Origin: Nansenia antarctica
Lineage: Eukaryota; Chordata; Actinopteri; Argentiniformes; Microstomatidae
Assembly: GCA_963989245.1 (NCBI GenBank)
Contig: OZ022357.1
Coordinates: forward strand, 21,643,254 to 21,707,253
Direction: 5' to 3'
DNA: 64,000 nucleotides
Of this stretch, positions 51,305 through 62,769 are shown piece by piece (the first letter of the stretch is position 1; each line of letters begins with the position of its first letter). Under the pieces are notes generated by a model. That model saw nothing but the letters and a program-made list of their open reading frames with translations. It did not search any database and had not been told where the DNA came from. The position numbers were made by a program, and so were the translations under genes.

Positions 51305-54300
51305 TCTGTCAGACTGGAGGCCTATCACTCTGCTGCCCCGCCACTGCAGGAGTCTCTTGTGAAGGAGGAACTGCAGTGCCTGGAGCATGCTGGGAAATTC
51401 AAGGATAATGCCATCGCCACGGTACTGTCCCCATGATGACGCAACAGGAGTTCAGATTCAATTGAACACTTACCGTCAAGACGCCAGGATACAGAGGGAT
51501 TCATTTTAAATAGTCGAAAACAAGATGAAAAATATAACCGCAAGTGGCAGTGGGGCGTGTTCCTACAGATATAGAGAGAGCCCCCATAACCATAAATGGG
51601 GTGAGATTGACAGACACGGGGTGGATCTACAGACAGGTTGTAGATTGACAGATAGGGGGGTAGACCTACAGACAGGTTGTAGACTGACAGATAGGGGGTA
51701 GACCTACAGACAGGTTGTAGATTGACAGATAGGGGGTAGACCGACAGACAGGTTGTAGATTAACAGATAGGGGGTAGACCTACAGACAGGTTGTAGATTG
51801 ACAGATAGGGGGTAGACCTACAGACAGGTTGTAGATTGGCAGATAGGGGGTAGACCTACAGACAGGTTGTAGATTGGCAGATAGGGGGTAGACCTACAGA
51901 CAGGTTGTAGATTGACAGATAGGGGGTAGACCTACAGACAGGTTGTAGATTGACAGATAGGGGGTAGACCTACAGACAGGTTGTAGATTGACAGATAGGG
52001 GGTAGACCTACAGACAGGTTGTAGATTGGCAGATAGGGGGGTAGACCTACAGACAGGTTGTAGATTGACAGATAGGGGGGTAGACCTACAGACAGGTTGT
52101 AGATTGACAGATAGGGGGTAGACCTACAGACAGGTTGTAGATTGACAGATAGGGGGTAGACCTACAGACAGGTTGTAGATTGACAGATAGGGGGGTAGAC
52201 CTACAGACAGGTTGTAGATTGACAGATAGGGGGTAGACCTACAGACAGGTTGTAGATTGACAGATAGGGGGTAGAGCTACAGACAGGTTGTAGATTGACA
52301 GATAGGGGGTAGACCTACAGATAGGGGGGTAGACCGACCACTCACCTAATATGGGCCAAGTTGAACTCATGATATACTAAGCCATTATGATATTATCTCT
52401 TCTCAGAGATAACAACAAACACTGAGAGAAGCTGACATACAGAGTTGGGCCACGCTCTAATTTACACCATATGTTTCCCCTCCGACTGTTAATGAGACAC
52501 CAGGAAGAGGGGGGAGACCTTAGGGAAGAGCGGGATTTATTCAAACTGACATCTTGTTTTTAGCGTTAATGGTCTGCTAGTTATTTTTTGCTTCACAGTG
52601 AGGGGGGGTAGAGTGATGTGGAGTGTCTCAGAGCTCAACCTCCTCTATTTCACAGGCCTTTTTCTCTGCTGTGACATTTATGGAGATAATCGGTCATTAA
52701 AAAAGCACAATCTACTGTAGGCAATATAATAGGGGTCGGTGTAAATTTATTACAATGTTCTCACCATGAAGATATATATGGTCGCTTTGCATAAAAGTGA
52801 TCTATACCGCTTCTAAGTGCTTTGGGGAGAATCGCTAAGAGGTTTAAATCATGCCCTTCTGCTAATTAAATATGCACGCACGCACGTACACACGCACGCG
52901 ATACTACTGCCGAGCAGTAAAGTAGATTGTGAGAGGAGAACAATTAAGCGTTTCTTTCTTTAACGATGAGGAATGGGTCATGTTCTCAAACGGCTATCGA
53001 GAGGTTATTTTACACGAGCCCTTTCTGAGTCTAACTTTACTACTTTTCGTCCGTCCATCATGTACGTATGTAAGCATATTCCTTATTTCTCATTACGTTC
53101 TGCTTATCTGTAACAGACAATCTCAATTCACAGTCGATTGTCGTTGTGTCTCTTGTACCCGTAAAGAAGACCCCTAGCCATGAAGGACGTCTACATGGTA
53201 CCACAGAATTTACAAAGGAGGGGGAGCAACTAGCGAAGAGGGAGCATGCCTGGGAGGTGCTCAGAACCATTGCTCATCCAAGGTAAGGCCTTCCCCTTGG
53301 CAAATCGGGTTGGACATCTGATGGTTCTCCTGTCTCCAGTCGCTGATTGTTTATGGAGTTCTTCAAGTCAGACAAGACACTTTACAACTTGTGGCATCCC
53401 CATTGGGTGCAGCCGAGGATTGCCCCCTTGACCTAGTGGTAGCATGCTAGCTGCAAAGTATTTAAAATTATTTCAAATACCCATTCAAACCCTAGGTCAC
53501 TACCACTCCTCGCTGCTATACCCTACATACCCTGCTACCAGCTCTAGGATCTGTTGAAACTGTAAACCACCAGAATGTGCTGTAGACTTGAATTAAGTGT
53601 TTTTGAGAGAGGTCTCACACGCTGACTGGTATGTGATTGGCTGTGGGCTCCTGTATCCAATCAGCTGGGAGCAAACTGGGACCAGAAACCACCCTGAGAA
53701 GAAACCACCACGTCTCCATGGTAACAGAGACAGGGCAAAGGAGATAACAGCTGAGGCGAATGGGAGTTGGACTTTATGTCATGCCTTTAGCCACCAGGAG
53801 ATGGCGCAACTACAGGTGAGCAATAGAGACGATCCTGAAGTTATAATCTTGCGGTCCGAGTGGTGTTGCAAAATATGAGGCACACAGATTAGATCCAGGT
53901 CAGTGTAGATCTTCTCAATGCCTGGAGAAAGCATTAACACTAACCTTAAACCCTAACTCAGAACCTAAACAGAATTTCAAACACACACACACAAAAAAAA
54001 TCTCTTTCTGTTTCTTATTTCCTTTATTGGTAGTGTGTAGGTCAAGTGTGTTATTTGTGCTGCAAGTAGTACATAGGCTGTGGATGTGAAGTTTATGCTC
54101 AAGAAAGGAAAGTTAGGTAAAGCTATGGTTGGGGTTAACAGGTTAGTTTCTCAGTCTACTTAATTTAGCAATTCGTGAGATTAGAATGATAAGGTTCTAT
54201 CTCTGTTTAGGGTCGTTCAGAGATATTGAGCGTCAACGTTTTTACATTCCATTATGTTTTGTGAGATGGAACCTTTGTATTTTATGAATTACTAACTAAA

Positions 54301-54614
54301 AAATGTCAACATTTTAAAAATAACACCACACAGGCATTAATAAACACCTAATGGATCAGATTATGTACAAAAAACTCAATTTTGACAAAAATGGAGATAG
54401 AACCTTAGAATTCTAACGTCACCAATTCTCACCCCCGTTTCCAGTCTAACCAAACCAAACCCCTTGTCTGCAGTGTTCAGAGTCCACACCGGGGGAGCTC
54501 TTTCTCCAGGAGGAGGAGAGGAGGCTGAGGGAGCTCGAGAACTGCTTCTACTCCCACATCCAGCAGCTCAACTGGGACACAAGCAGAACCATAGAGCTCC
54601 ATAGTGCCACCTAG
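47502..54614 (+). CDS. deup1: DEUP1/CEP63-family centriole-duplication protein, copy 2 (N-terminal exons not found)
   Basis: Second copy, with exons 47502-47588, 47711-47824, 48817-48930, 49897-50139, 50626-50774, 51313-51421, 53167-53282 (weaker), 53728-53815 and 54474-54614 (TAG). All are in compatible phases, giving about 386 codons. Exons have the same lengths as copy 1 except 49897-50139, which is 81 codons here against 79 in copy 1; three separate indels there are all multiples of three. Visible amino-acid differences are few (for example ERT against EKP in the first exon, EMAQLQ against EMVQLQ). This copy keeps the order SLC36A4-(TRIM)-DEUP1-SMCO4 expected from human synteny, so it is likely the ancestral position. 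Paralog choice (DEUP1 or CEP63) has the same uncertainty as for copy 1. An AATAAA lies at 54907-54912. Confidence 0.77.
48201..48330. repeat. (TG)n/(TGCG)n microsatellite
   Basis: Expanded counterpart of 3787-3852, with many TGCG units. Confidence 0.95.
48541..48772 (+). mobile_element. CGTGA-family MITE present only in copy 2
   Basis: CGTGAGCTTAGAATG to CTAACGTCACG inserted about 45 bases before a DEUP1 exon. Copy 1 has the empty site near 4183-4200. The flanks repeat an 18-base phrase ('gtagctgatggcacagt' type) on both sides. Confidence 0.87.
49416..49761 (+). mobile_element. hAT-like MITE (CACTGGCGGACTC ends), copy 2
   Basis: Same insertion as 4865-5209 with the same CTGGGTAC duplication (49408-49415 and 49762-49769). 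It differs by internal indels. Confidence 0.9.
50858..51094. mobile_element. Complete 237-bp MITE with about 45-bp inverted repeats
   Basis: The left arm AAAGTTTGGAAAC at about 50858 pairs with GTTTCCAAACTTT ending at 51094; the arms match at roughly 43 of 47 positions. Copy 1 keeps only the left part (6303-6480). Confidence 0.83.
51229..51302. repeat. (CT)n microsatellite forming the acceptor tract of a DEUP1 exon
   Basis: Pure CT run ending just before CTTCTGTCAG at the 51313 exon. In copy 1 the same site is a short CCCT/CT tract, so it expanded only here. Confidence 0.93.
51620..52330. repeat. 38-bp minisatellite, about 19 units, expanded only in copy 2
   Basis: Units of 'acctacagacaggttgtag' plus 'attgacagatagggggtag'. 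The DEUP1 copy-1 intron has only about one and a half units at 8180-8245. Confidence 0.95.
53429..53499 (+). other. tRNA-like 71-nt segment, copy 2
   Basis: Identical to 9392-9462, with the same 7-bp terminal pairing. It lies inside the tract of near-identity between the copies. Confidence 0.35.
54174..54423 (+). mobile_element. CGTGA-family MITE (copy 2 intron)
   Basis: Same insertion as 10137-10386, flanked by AATT, and nearly identical in sequence. Confidence 0.87.
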
Positions 54615-54933
54615 ATGCCTGGAGGGGCACTGTATCCCTTGGTTATAATAATAATAACTTTATTTGTATAGCACTTTTCCTGCAAACGTTGCAGCTCAAA
54701 GTGCTTTAATCATTATATGAAATTAAATGAGATTAATGAGATTATAATGAGATTAATGCCATATATGAGATTATGATTGATTCAATTGAAATCATGTCAC
54801 ACATGTTTGTCTAAAAGTGTGTTTGTTTGCAATATTTTTATAATGTAGATTTTGTTTTTCTTCAGTTCCTGTGAACTGTGGAGCATGAATCAAACCAAAA
54901 ACCGGAAATAAATACACGTGGTTGTTTAGCCTT

Positions 54934-54939
54934 CTTTAA
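54934..54939 (-). terminator. ATTAAA variant poly(A) signal for SMCO4 copy 2
   Basis: The minus-strand site that reads AATAAA in copy 1 has changed to ATTAAA here. ATTAAA is the commonest functional variant, so processing may persist at lower efficiency. Confidence 0.45.
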
Positions 54940-55903
54940 TAACTGAAACAGGAACATTGTCAAATGTTTTTTAAGGCACATTTTCACATCTGCACAGATG
55001 TCAATCAAAGTCAGAGTTGTCAATAACTTAACGGTACAAAGTGTTTAGCGCTTGGATTGTACATGGAATACATGGGTGTCATTGCGTTCTGTGATGCATT
55101 AGACTAACATCTTTCCAACACATTCATAAAACATCACATACAATCAATCAGGATGAACTCCTGAGCTGCATTCAACTATCAGAACAGACAGGACAACATT
55201 GCTGGCATGTTTGAATACTTCTATCGGACATAGTTTGATACATTCCAAAGACATTAGCTTGAAGAACTGAAACTAGTAAATGCTTGTGATAAGGCTCCTG
55301 TCATGTGACCTTAATCTTAAAACACATTGCTCAACAATGCAGTCGATTCATTTGTTTTTGTCACACTTTAAAATGCATCGACCTTTCGACTAATGAAACA
55401 CATCCCTGGCTGTTAAACTTGGCAAAGCATGTGCAATTGTAGTCCTTTGGTAAACATTGAAATCGAAACTCTTAAGACAGCACCAGAGCCAATATGAATC
55501 CAACTGGCATTTGGAAAAAACGAGGGGGATATAGGCTACTGTAATGGATGGTAAAGTTCTGCCTTTGACACAAACATCTTCATCCATCAAAAGGCACCTA
55601 TTAAAGCCACTGGTAGAACCTACTTCTTCTTCATTCAATCTGATTGTTTTGCAGCTCAAATTTTTTCTCTCGTGGCAACTCACTGCACTTGGGAGGGGAA
55701 GCATCGTTTAAGACATGGCTGAGCTATGTGAGCTGATTCCTCTGGACCAAGCATGCACAGAGAGGGAGAAAGGTAGGGATGAGAGACCAGAGGATGGCCA
55801 TAGGGATGAGAGGAGGTGTAGGGGAGTTGGGGGTGCAGTGAGTCTTAAGTTTGTGAGGATCCAGTCCTTAGGTTGAGTGTATATATAACCCTGGGGGCAT
55901 ATT

Positions 55904-56083
55904 CTACTCGATGGCCCCGGGCCTTGTGGCCACGTAGACGAACACCACGATGAGCAGCACCACCACGGCCAGGGTGGGCAGCACCACGGTGCCCACCTGC
56001 TGCCGCGCCTCCTGCATGGCCTGCTTGCGCTCCTTCTTGTCCTTAGACGTCTCCTTCTTTGCTTTGCCCTTCAGCTGCCTCAT
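55904..56083 (-). CDS. smco4: SMCO4, single-pass membrane protein with coiled-coil, copy 2
   Basis: Encodes the same 59 residues as copy 1 (MRQLKGKAKKE start, one membrane span at residues 33-52, tail ending A-T-R-P-G-A-I-E). The sequence just 5' of the ATG differs: copy 2 lacks a short duplicated GGCTGGT-type segment and carries an extra 'ctcacagctcagccc' block near 56165-56180. Its 5' noncoding exon and promoter should lie to the right, beyond the SINE at 56345 and possibly outside the window. Convergent with DEUP1 copy 2, with 3' ends nearly touching. Confidence 0.93.
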   Translation of the reverse strand: MRQLKGKAKKETSKDKKERKQAMQEARQQVGTVVLPTLAVVVLLIVVFVYVATRPGAIE

Positions 56084-56297
56084 GGTGGCGTGGCTCCCCC
56101 CCTGGGCCCTGGCCGGCACACAGCAGACACACAGCTCAGCCCCCCAGACCCTCTGACTGGTTCCTCACAGCTCAGCCCAGGAACCCTCTGACCCTCTGGT
56201 TCCTCACAGGTTCACTTCTGCACTTTCAATCCCCTCGGGTGGTCCACTCACTCGCCAAGACCACAGCACGAGTCAACACCTGTGACCAGAAAACATT

Positions 56298-56575
56298 TTA
56301 CAAATATTTTAGTTAAATCAGAAAAGAGTAACAAGTTATTTTTTTCTGAGTGGGGCAGTCCCACTCATATTTTTTATTTTATTTTATTGACAGATACAGT
56401 AGAGATTTAGACAGGAAGGATGGGTGAGAGAGAGAGGAGGGATGACATGCAGGATATGTCCCCGGCCGGAATCAAACCGGGGACCCTGCGGTTACATGGT
56501 CAACGCTTAACCCGCTACGCCACCTAAGCGCCCCTAAAATTACAAATATTTTAGTTAAATCAGAAAAGAGTAACA
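56298..56575 (-). mobile_element. tRNA-derived SINE inserted in copy 2 with a long target duplication
   Basis: The SINE body (about 56345-56536) matches 34350-34528. About 35 bases containing 'tacaaatattttagttaaat' occur on both sides (56298-56332 and 56540-56574). Copy 1 has that phrase once, at about 12228-12262, as an empty site. Insertion after the duplication is therefore directly visible. Confidence 0.88.
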
Positions 56576-56644
56576 TTTTTTATGACAATTATAAACAATC
56601 CATTTGAACGGGTTTGAACTGTCAGTGCAGTCAGTTGTAATAAT

Positions 56645-57407
56645 TAGGGCTGCAACGATTAGTCGACATAATCGACGACGTCGATCATAAAAACTCGTCG
56701 ACGTGGAATTTTTGTGTCGACTAATCGTATTAATAAAAAATAGAAAATAAAACTTTTTTTTTTTTCGGGAGCCATGCAAGAATCAGCTGGGTAAGTTTTA
56801 GCTAACGTTGTTAGCCAACTGGCTAACGTTATATTGTTAGGGTAGTAATGTTTATGTTAGCTTTACTGTTACATGTTGGAAAACAACATCTCATGGACAG
56901 GGCTGTACATGCTATGAGCGTTTGTGCTATTAATTTATTTGCCCTGTGGCACGCGTGTGACAGACAGAGGCGCTTGTATGTAACGTTACGTAGCAGGGGT
57001 TTTCCATGTTGAAGCCAGGAGAACGCGAGATGAAATGAAGTGAGGGGTGGTCGCTATTAAAATACCAGGTAGTCATGGTGGATGATCATGAATGATGCTT
57101 GATAAGTGAATGCTATTTCAATTATGTTGAGTCCACCAGCGAGCTGTCTGTAAGATAAACAGCGCCAAGCGTAGCCTACTAACGTGAGCTGTCTGTAGTC
57201 TAGCCAGCAATGCTAGCTAGCCAATCAACTAGCTCTGTGAGCAGCTGTAGCTTGGCGTAACGTTAGGTTAGATAGCTAGTTAAGCCGGATTTATGCTTCT
57301 GCGTCGCCATTTACGCGCAGCGAAAAGCCACACGACTAATCGCGACTAATCGAAAAAATAATCGACAGATTAGTCGACTACCAAAATAATCGTTAGTTGC
57401 AGCCCTA
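56645..57407. mobile_element. hAT-like element (TAGGGCTGCAAC ends)
   Basis: Perfect 12-bp inverted ends TAGGGCTGCAAC and GTTGCAGCCCTA, flanked exactly by GTAATAAT (56637-56644 and 57408-57415). Subterminal regions are rich in TCGAC/GTCGA motifs. No transposase is present in 763 bp. Confidence 0.92.
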
Positions 57408-57697
57408 GTAATAATGAATAAACAGCAGTCATGCGTTGTATTGAGATGTGAACCGGAATCTTATGGACTAAGACTCTGATCCTCTCCTATCTTTAATCTC
57501 CAGCAGTGTTTCTATCTGAGATTCTCTGAAGCAATGACACCTGTGGTAGAACACAGGGCAGCGCAGCAGTATTCTCTGTTAATAATGTACAAACTAGAAA
57601 GGTTCCTGAAGAAACTTGTGTGAGCTTAAATTGCTTTAATAAGTCTTATTCTGGTAAATTGATATAAAATATGGTTTAGACTTTAGATGAATAGATA

Positions 57698-59101
57698 CCG
57701 TATTTTCCGCACTATAAGGCGCACCGGATTATAAGGCGCACCTTCAATGAATGGCCTATTTTAGAACTGTTTTCATATACAGGGCGCACCGGATTATAAG
57801 GCGCACCGGATTATAAGGCGCATAGAATAGATACTGCAGTCAAACGTTTGACTGGGGTTGCGTTACGCCCAAGCTCCACCTACTGCGTTGCGTCACCTCT
57901 CCATCGGTGTTGTGTCAACTTCCCGTTGTCCAAGCTCCACCTGAGCGTTGTCACCGTCAACGTTCTACCTGCTCCACTGTCAAAAATATATATTTTTCCA
58001 CCTCAAGTATCAGCCGTTCGTCATCCATTTTTGCAACAAGCGTCAAGGACCTGCGGTGATTCACAGCTGACTCGCGTGAATAGCAATTCGCAATAGCTGC
58101 AACCACGAGATATAGAGTAGTTAGCTACAAGCATTTTCAATCTGCTATTATCTCTATTAGTGGATTAACCGCTGTGGTGATTTAACAGCTGATAAAAAAT
58201 ACATCAAGTAGACTACAAACAGAGCAAAACAACACCAGAAAACAACCAATAGGCTATACAATTATAACCAACAACCAATATGTGACAGCTCCTGGTGAAA
58301 TGTGCAACGTACTTTTTCCGTTTTTACACATGCTTAAACTACAGATTGTAAGCTTTCAAATGATGTGTCATACATTCAAATCAGAGAAAGATTGAACACG
58401 ACAGGCGTATTTGAATGTTGGTTCACCTCAAACACTGAATGGGAGAAAAGTGACTCTGACCAAACCACAACAAACGCTGCTAGCGGCTAACAGCTAACAA
58501 AACACATCGCTACGAAGGTCTAAACTGTATTTTAATAACATGACAACATACTGGGAGAACATCGACATGCTAAAAACACATAACTACACATAACTAGATG
58601 AACACACAGTTCTTGCTTTTGAACACGAGCTAATACGAAACTATGTTTACAAGTCAACCCTCCCTTACCGGTAGCCTTCGGCAAACGAGAATAATGAATC
58701 CAATACACAAATGATAAGTGTTTAGTGATCGTTAAACTGTTGTTTATTATATCGAGTGGGTACTTTAAAACTTCAAGTTGAAAGCACCAAGAATCTCACT
58801 TTGTTCCCTCGGAAACTCTGTTTAGTCTTCTTTACTTGGGGTCTTGTGGTGTGGGACGGTGAGTAAGCACAGTATACCGGTGTTTACTGATTACCGTAAT
58901 GCTGCAAGCGGTGCGGCTTTGTAGTTTACCAGTCGTACTGAAACATTTTGACAGAGCGCCTTGAGCGCCGTGTACAACCAGTATGGATCAACAAATTAAC
59001 CAATTGATCCATATATAAGGCGCTCCGGGTTATAAGGCGCACTGTCGGTTTTTTTGAAAATTAAAGGCTTTTAAGTGCGCCTTATAGTGCGGAAAATACG
59101 G
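57698..59101. mobile_element. Inverted-repeat DNA transposon (CCGTATTTTCCGCAC ends), non-autonomous
   Basis: The ends CCGTATTTTCCGCACTATAA and their complement at 59082-59101 are perfect inverted repeats, flanked by TAGATA (57692-57697 and 59102-59107). Additional internal copies of 'ggattataaggcgcacc' lie near both ends (57725-57820 and 59015-59045). The 1.4-kb interior has no recognisable transposase. Superfamily not assigned. Confidence 0.87.
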
Positions 59102-59216
59102 TAGATACAATGAGACTGTGTGTAAATGTGCTTTTTATTTTATGTTTTATTTAACCTTTATTTAGGAAACACACTGTGGGAACAAGGCCTCTTTTGCAGG
59201 TGCACCCTGTCCACAA

Positions 59217-59775
59217 TAGTGTTGCACGATATACCGGTACCAACGATATACCGCGGTGCCAAAATGTCACGGTGCCTACTATACCATAAGCTTTATACAA
59301 CGGTACTACCGTGGAATACTATACTACCGTGTTGAACACGGTACCAGCGGGGCAACTCATAACACTTTCGGCTGCGTTCGTCAATTCGCTCCGAGAGCGC
59401 CGGAGCGCACACTGGGTGCAACGTCACAGAGCGACCGATTCGTTTGATTGGACGAGAGGCGTTCCGCGAGTGCGGGTCAGATTTCCAGAGCGAATTGACG
59501 AACGCAGCCTTTTTCGCGACTACCCATCGCGTTAGCTTTGTCGGCTAACAGGTTAGCAACCTCAAACGTTGTTCCTATGGTTCCTGCGAGCTCAGTGGGC
59601 ATTAACTAGAAAATTAAAACCACTGAGTTTTCTTAAGTTGAGTTAAGTCTTGAGCTACAGTTTGGAAGTAGCCCTCTATTTTTTTTGATATGCCAGTGTT
59701 TGCTTTTACTTTTCAAGTTCGTGAAAAAGACCCCACAGACGGACAGACATACAGACACAGAAAGACAGACAGACA

Positions 59776-59835
<60 letters not shown>

Positions 59836-60144
59836 CTTTGCTATACTCTTGCAAAAGGCCAGTTGGTCTGTTTGATGTTTCAAACTACTTATTAATAAAC
59901 ATGTTATTCACAAAAATATCGGTTTCAGTACTTTTACTTACCTGTAGAGTTACAGTGTAATGCATTAAATGCATGTTATTCATGCACCACTCATTAAGTT
60001 ATTGTAACTTGTATAAATACATTGCATGTTCATAAAAATAAAAAGTGTTACAAAAGTGCCGCGGTATCGCGATACTACTCAGTATCGTGATACTTGGGCT
60101 GGTATAGTATCGCAGGGTAAAATATTGGTATCGTGACAACACTA
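59217..60144. mobile_element. hAT-like element (TAGTGTTG ends) with internal (CA)n
   Basis: The end TAGTGTTGCACGATA pairs with the terminal complement TATCGTGACAACACTA, flanked exactly by GTCCACAA (59209-59216 and 60145-60152). An ACAG/AC microsatellite has grown inside (59738-59832). No transposase frame. Confidence 0.9.
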
Positions 60145-60152
60145 GTCCACAA

Positions 60153-60790
60153 TAGCTATATATGCTAATAATTACAAAGCAACACATACAAAAATGCAAC
60201 AGTAGAATACAGAAATCAATGCATCATATAAAACCATGTTAGGCCTATATCAAGAGAAACGATCACATCCTTCACTAAAGAAGTCCTCAATCAACAGCCT
60301 AAATTGTGTTGCAAAGGGAGTAATGAAGAGATGATATCACCATAATCAAGGATTGCCTTGAAGGTTTAACAAGCTCCTCTGTATACATCTTCCCCTGTGA
60401 ATGGGACAACCCTTCAAGACCCTGATGCATCAGTCAGTCGTATCATAGAAAAGCATCGACGCTCGCGATTCATTCACAACTTAAGTTTCGTCCTATCAAT
60501 CGATCAAACACACATCATCAAATAAAAAAAGAACAATGCTTCATTATCAGGCCAGTTCATGACAGAATAGCGGTGCTCTGTAGGTGCTCAATCCATGCTC
60601 CTTCACTGCCAGTCTGCACTAGTATTAGAGGAGTGGTAACAAGTGCAATAACTAAGCGGCTGAACTTCAGTTAGGCAAAAAATAAATGGACCTCCCCCTA
60701 CTTGCGGCTTTTTTCCCCAGACCTTTTCATATGCTGAAGCTACCCAATGCTCAGCAATGAGCCCAGTGCTGCTTCAAGAATGAAAAAAGT
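60153..60790. other. Intergenic DNA, nothing recognised
   Basis: No gene, RNA or named repeat identified. Confidence 0.4.
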
Positions 60791-60795
60791 ATCTC

Positions 60796-60797
<2 letters not shown>

Positions 60798-60827
<30 letters not shown>

Positions 60828-61047
60828 GGGGGGGAGAGAGAGAGAGGGGGAGGGGGAGAGAGAGAGAGGGGGGGAGATAGAGAGAGAGGGGGGGAGGGGG
60901 GGAGATAGAGAGAGAGGGGGAGATAGAGAGAGAGAGAGAGGGAGAGAGAGAGGGGGGGGAGGGAGAGAGAGAGAGGGGGAGGGGGAGAGAGAGAGAGAGG
61001 GGGGGAGATAGAGAGAGAGGGGGGGAGATAGAGAGAGAGGGGGAGAT

Positions 61048-61082
<35 letters not shown>

Positions 61083-61150
61083 GGGGGGGAGGGAGAGAGA
61101 GAGAGGGGGGGAGAGAGAGAGGGAGAGAGAGAGAGAGACAGAGAGAGACA
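60798..61150. repeat. Purine-only (GA)n/(GGGGGA)n tract
   Basis: About 350 bases of almost pure G and A on the plus strand, with repeated G-runs of 4-13. Such tracts can form triplex or G-quadruplex DNA. The serine/proline/leucine-rich minus-strand frames here are artefacts. Confidence 0.95.
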
Positions 61151-62160
61151 AAAGTAAAATAAATAAAATAAATAGAAAACAGATTCTACAGAAGATTGTA
61201 GAGTAGTACAGGGGAACACACTTCTTCATAATCACTCCAGATCACTCCTAAAGAATTCAAAACAGTTCTGCCCTGTTCTGTTAATGAAGCAGAGGCTATA
61301 TTTAGCCTTAGCACTGAAAAAAGCCCCTCCCCATGAGCAAAGGAAGTGAGGTTATTGTGGGCGTCCAAAGGCAAGCCAACAAAAGTCTTTATAGTCTAGT
61401 GACCCTCTAGCCAGGACAATAAAGTGCCCTGCCTCAAACTGTTGGCGCTTTTCCACTGTCGTGTTTGACACCAGGGCATGACACAAAGCCTCAGGATGTT
61501 GTTTACATCTCAGAGAGTAACAGCCCCCCAAAAAGCATTGTTTTGCCTGACTTGATCTTGGGACCATGGGGAGAAACCATTAGTTAAGCTTCTTTGGTTT
61601 AAACTTTAAAGTAACGTTTAGATGCATTTAAATGCACTATTGTTGCACAGATGAGCACAGGTAAGCACCTGTTTCATGTCATGGAATATGTGACTGGTTC
61701 ATCTGGCTGGCTAACTGAACAATCTACACACTAGTTTTGGGGTACGTTCCCAAACTGAATAAATGTCTCGCATTCAACCACACAACCCCTTGCTAGTTTC
61801 AAAGTCATGTTACTTAGAATTTGGCAGGAGGAGAACAATGTGAAAATTATTGACAGTTTTATAGTTTCAGTTACGTGTAATCTTGCTCTGACAAGACACT
61901 CATCGAGTGTCATGGTATACATAAGCTACAGGTTGAATATCGATGTCGTCAGAAATACAGTAACACTGGCATTGAGTTCCCAGTGAGTTTCACCCTCAAA
62001 CCAGCATGACTACATGTAAGCCGATAGCTCATTTCATGAGATCCCTGCTCTCCACATTGTGTAAATCCTCACAGATGAGCCACTGTAATCCTCTAGTACT
62101 GTGGTACACGCCCAGCACAAGATCCTGTTTTGGTCCCATATTGGACCCAATGCATATATA
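61151..62160. other. Intergenic DNA, nothing recognised
   Basis: Short open frames only, none resembling a known protein. Confidence 0.4.
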
Positions 62161-62161
62161 T

Positions 62162-62365
62162 GTTACGGTACATGTGGGAAAGTTAGGGTTAGGATTAGGA
62201 TTAGGATAAGGGTTAGGGTTAGGTGCTAGGATGCTAGGGTTAGGGTTAGGGTTAAGGTTAGGGTTAGGGTTAGGGTTAGACATGCCAGCATGTACCAAGT
62301 CGACGTAGCACCTAACCCTAACCCTAGTTTTCCCACATGTACCGTATTCCCACATGTACCGTAAC
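62162..62365. mobile_element. Inverted-repeat element carrying TTAGGG repeats, copy C
   Basis: GTTACGGTACATGTGGG to CCCACATGTACCGTAAC, with the most TTAGGG-type units of the three copies, and the same GACATGCCAGCATGTACC centre as copy A. Confidence 0.86.
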
Positions 62366-62671
62366 ACATAGATTAATGTTTTATATGTGCGCTAGGTAAT
62401 AGGTTTCCAGTGGTTTCCCACTTTCCCCTGTAAGTCTGTAATCTTTTATAATGTATTTTTCCAGCACCTGTTATCAATAGGCTACACTTTCTGATGACTT
62501 TCTGGAGAGTACGTGGATACTTTCAGAACTGAGGTAAACTGAGGATGCCGAAACAGGTAAGGCCACTTGAATTAGCCTAAAAATCGTGAACTGGCATGCC
62601 AATACCACGACCATACATATAAATAGAATGATTATATTTATGATCAAGATATGAATGAACTAAACCCTGCG

Positions 62672-62766
<95 letters not shown>
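62672..62766. repeat. (CA)n microsatellite
   Basis: A pure run of about 47 CA units. Confidence 0.97.

Positions 62767-62769
<3 letters not shown>

Noticed and set aside
60774..61235. Serine/proline/leucine-rich minus-strand frames of 141-153 codons
   Set aside because: Produced by the purine-only low-complexity tract.
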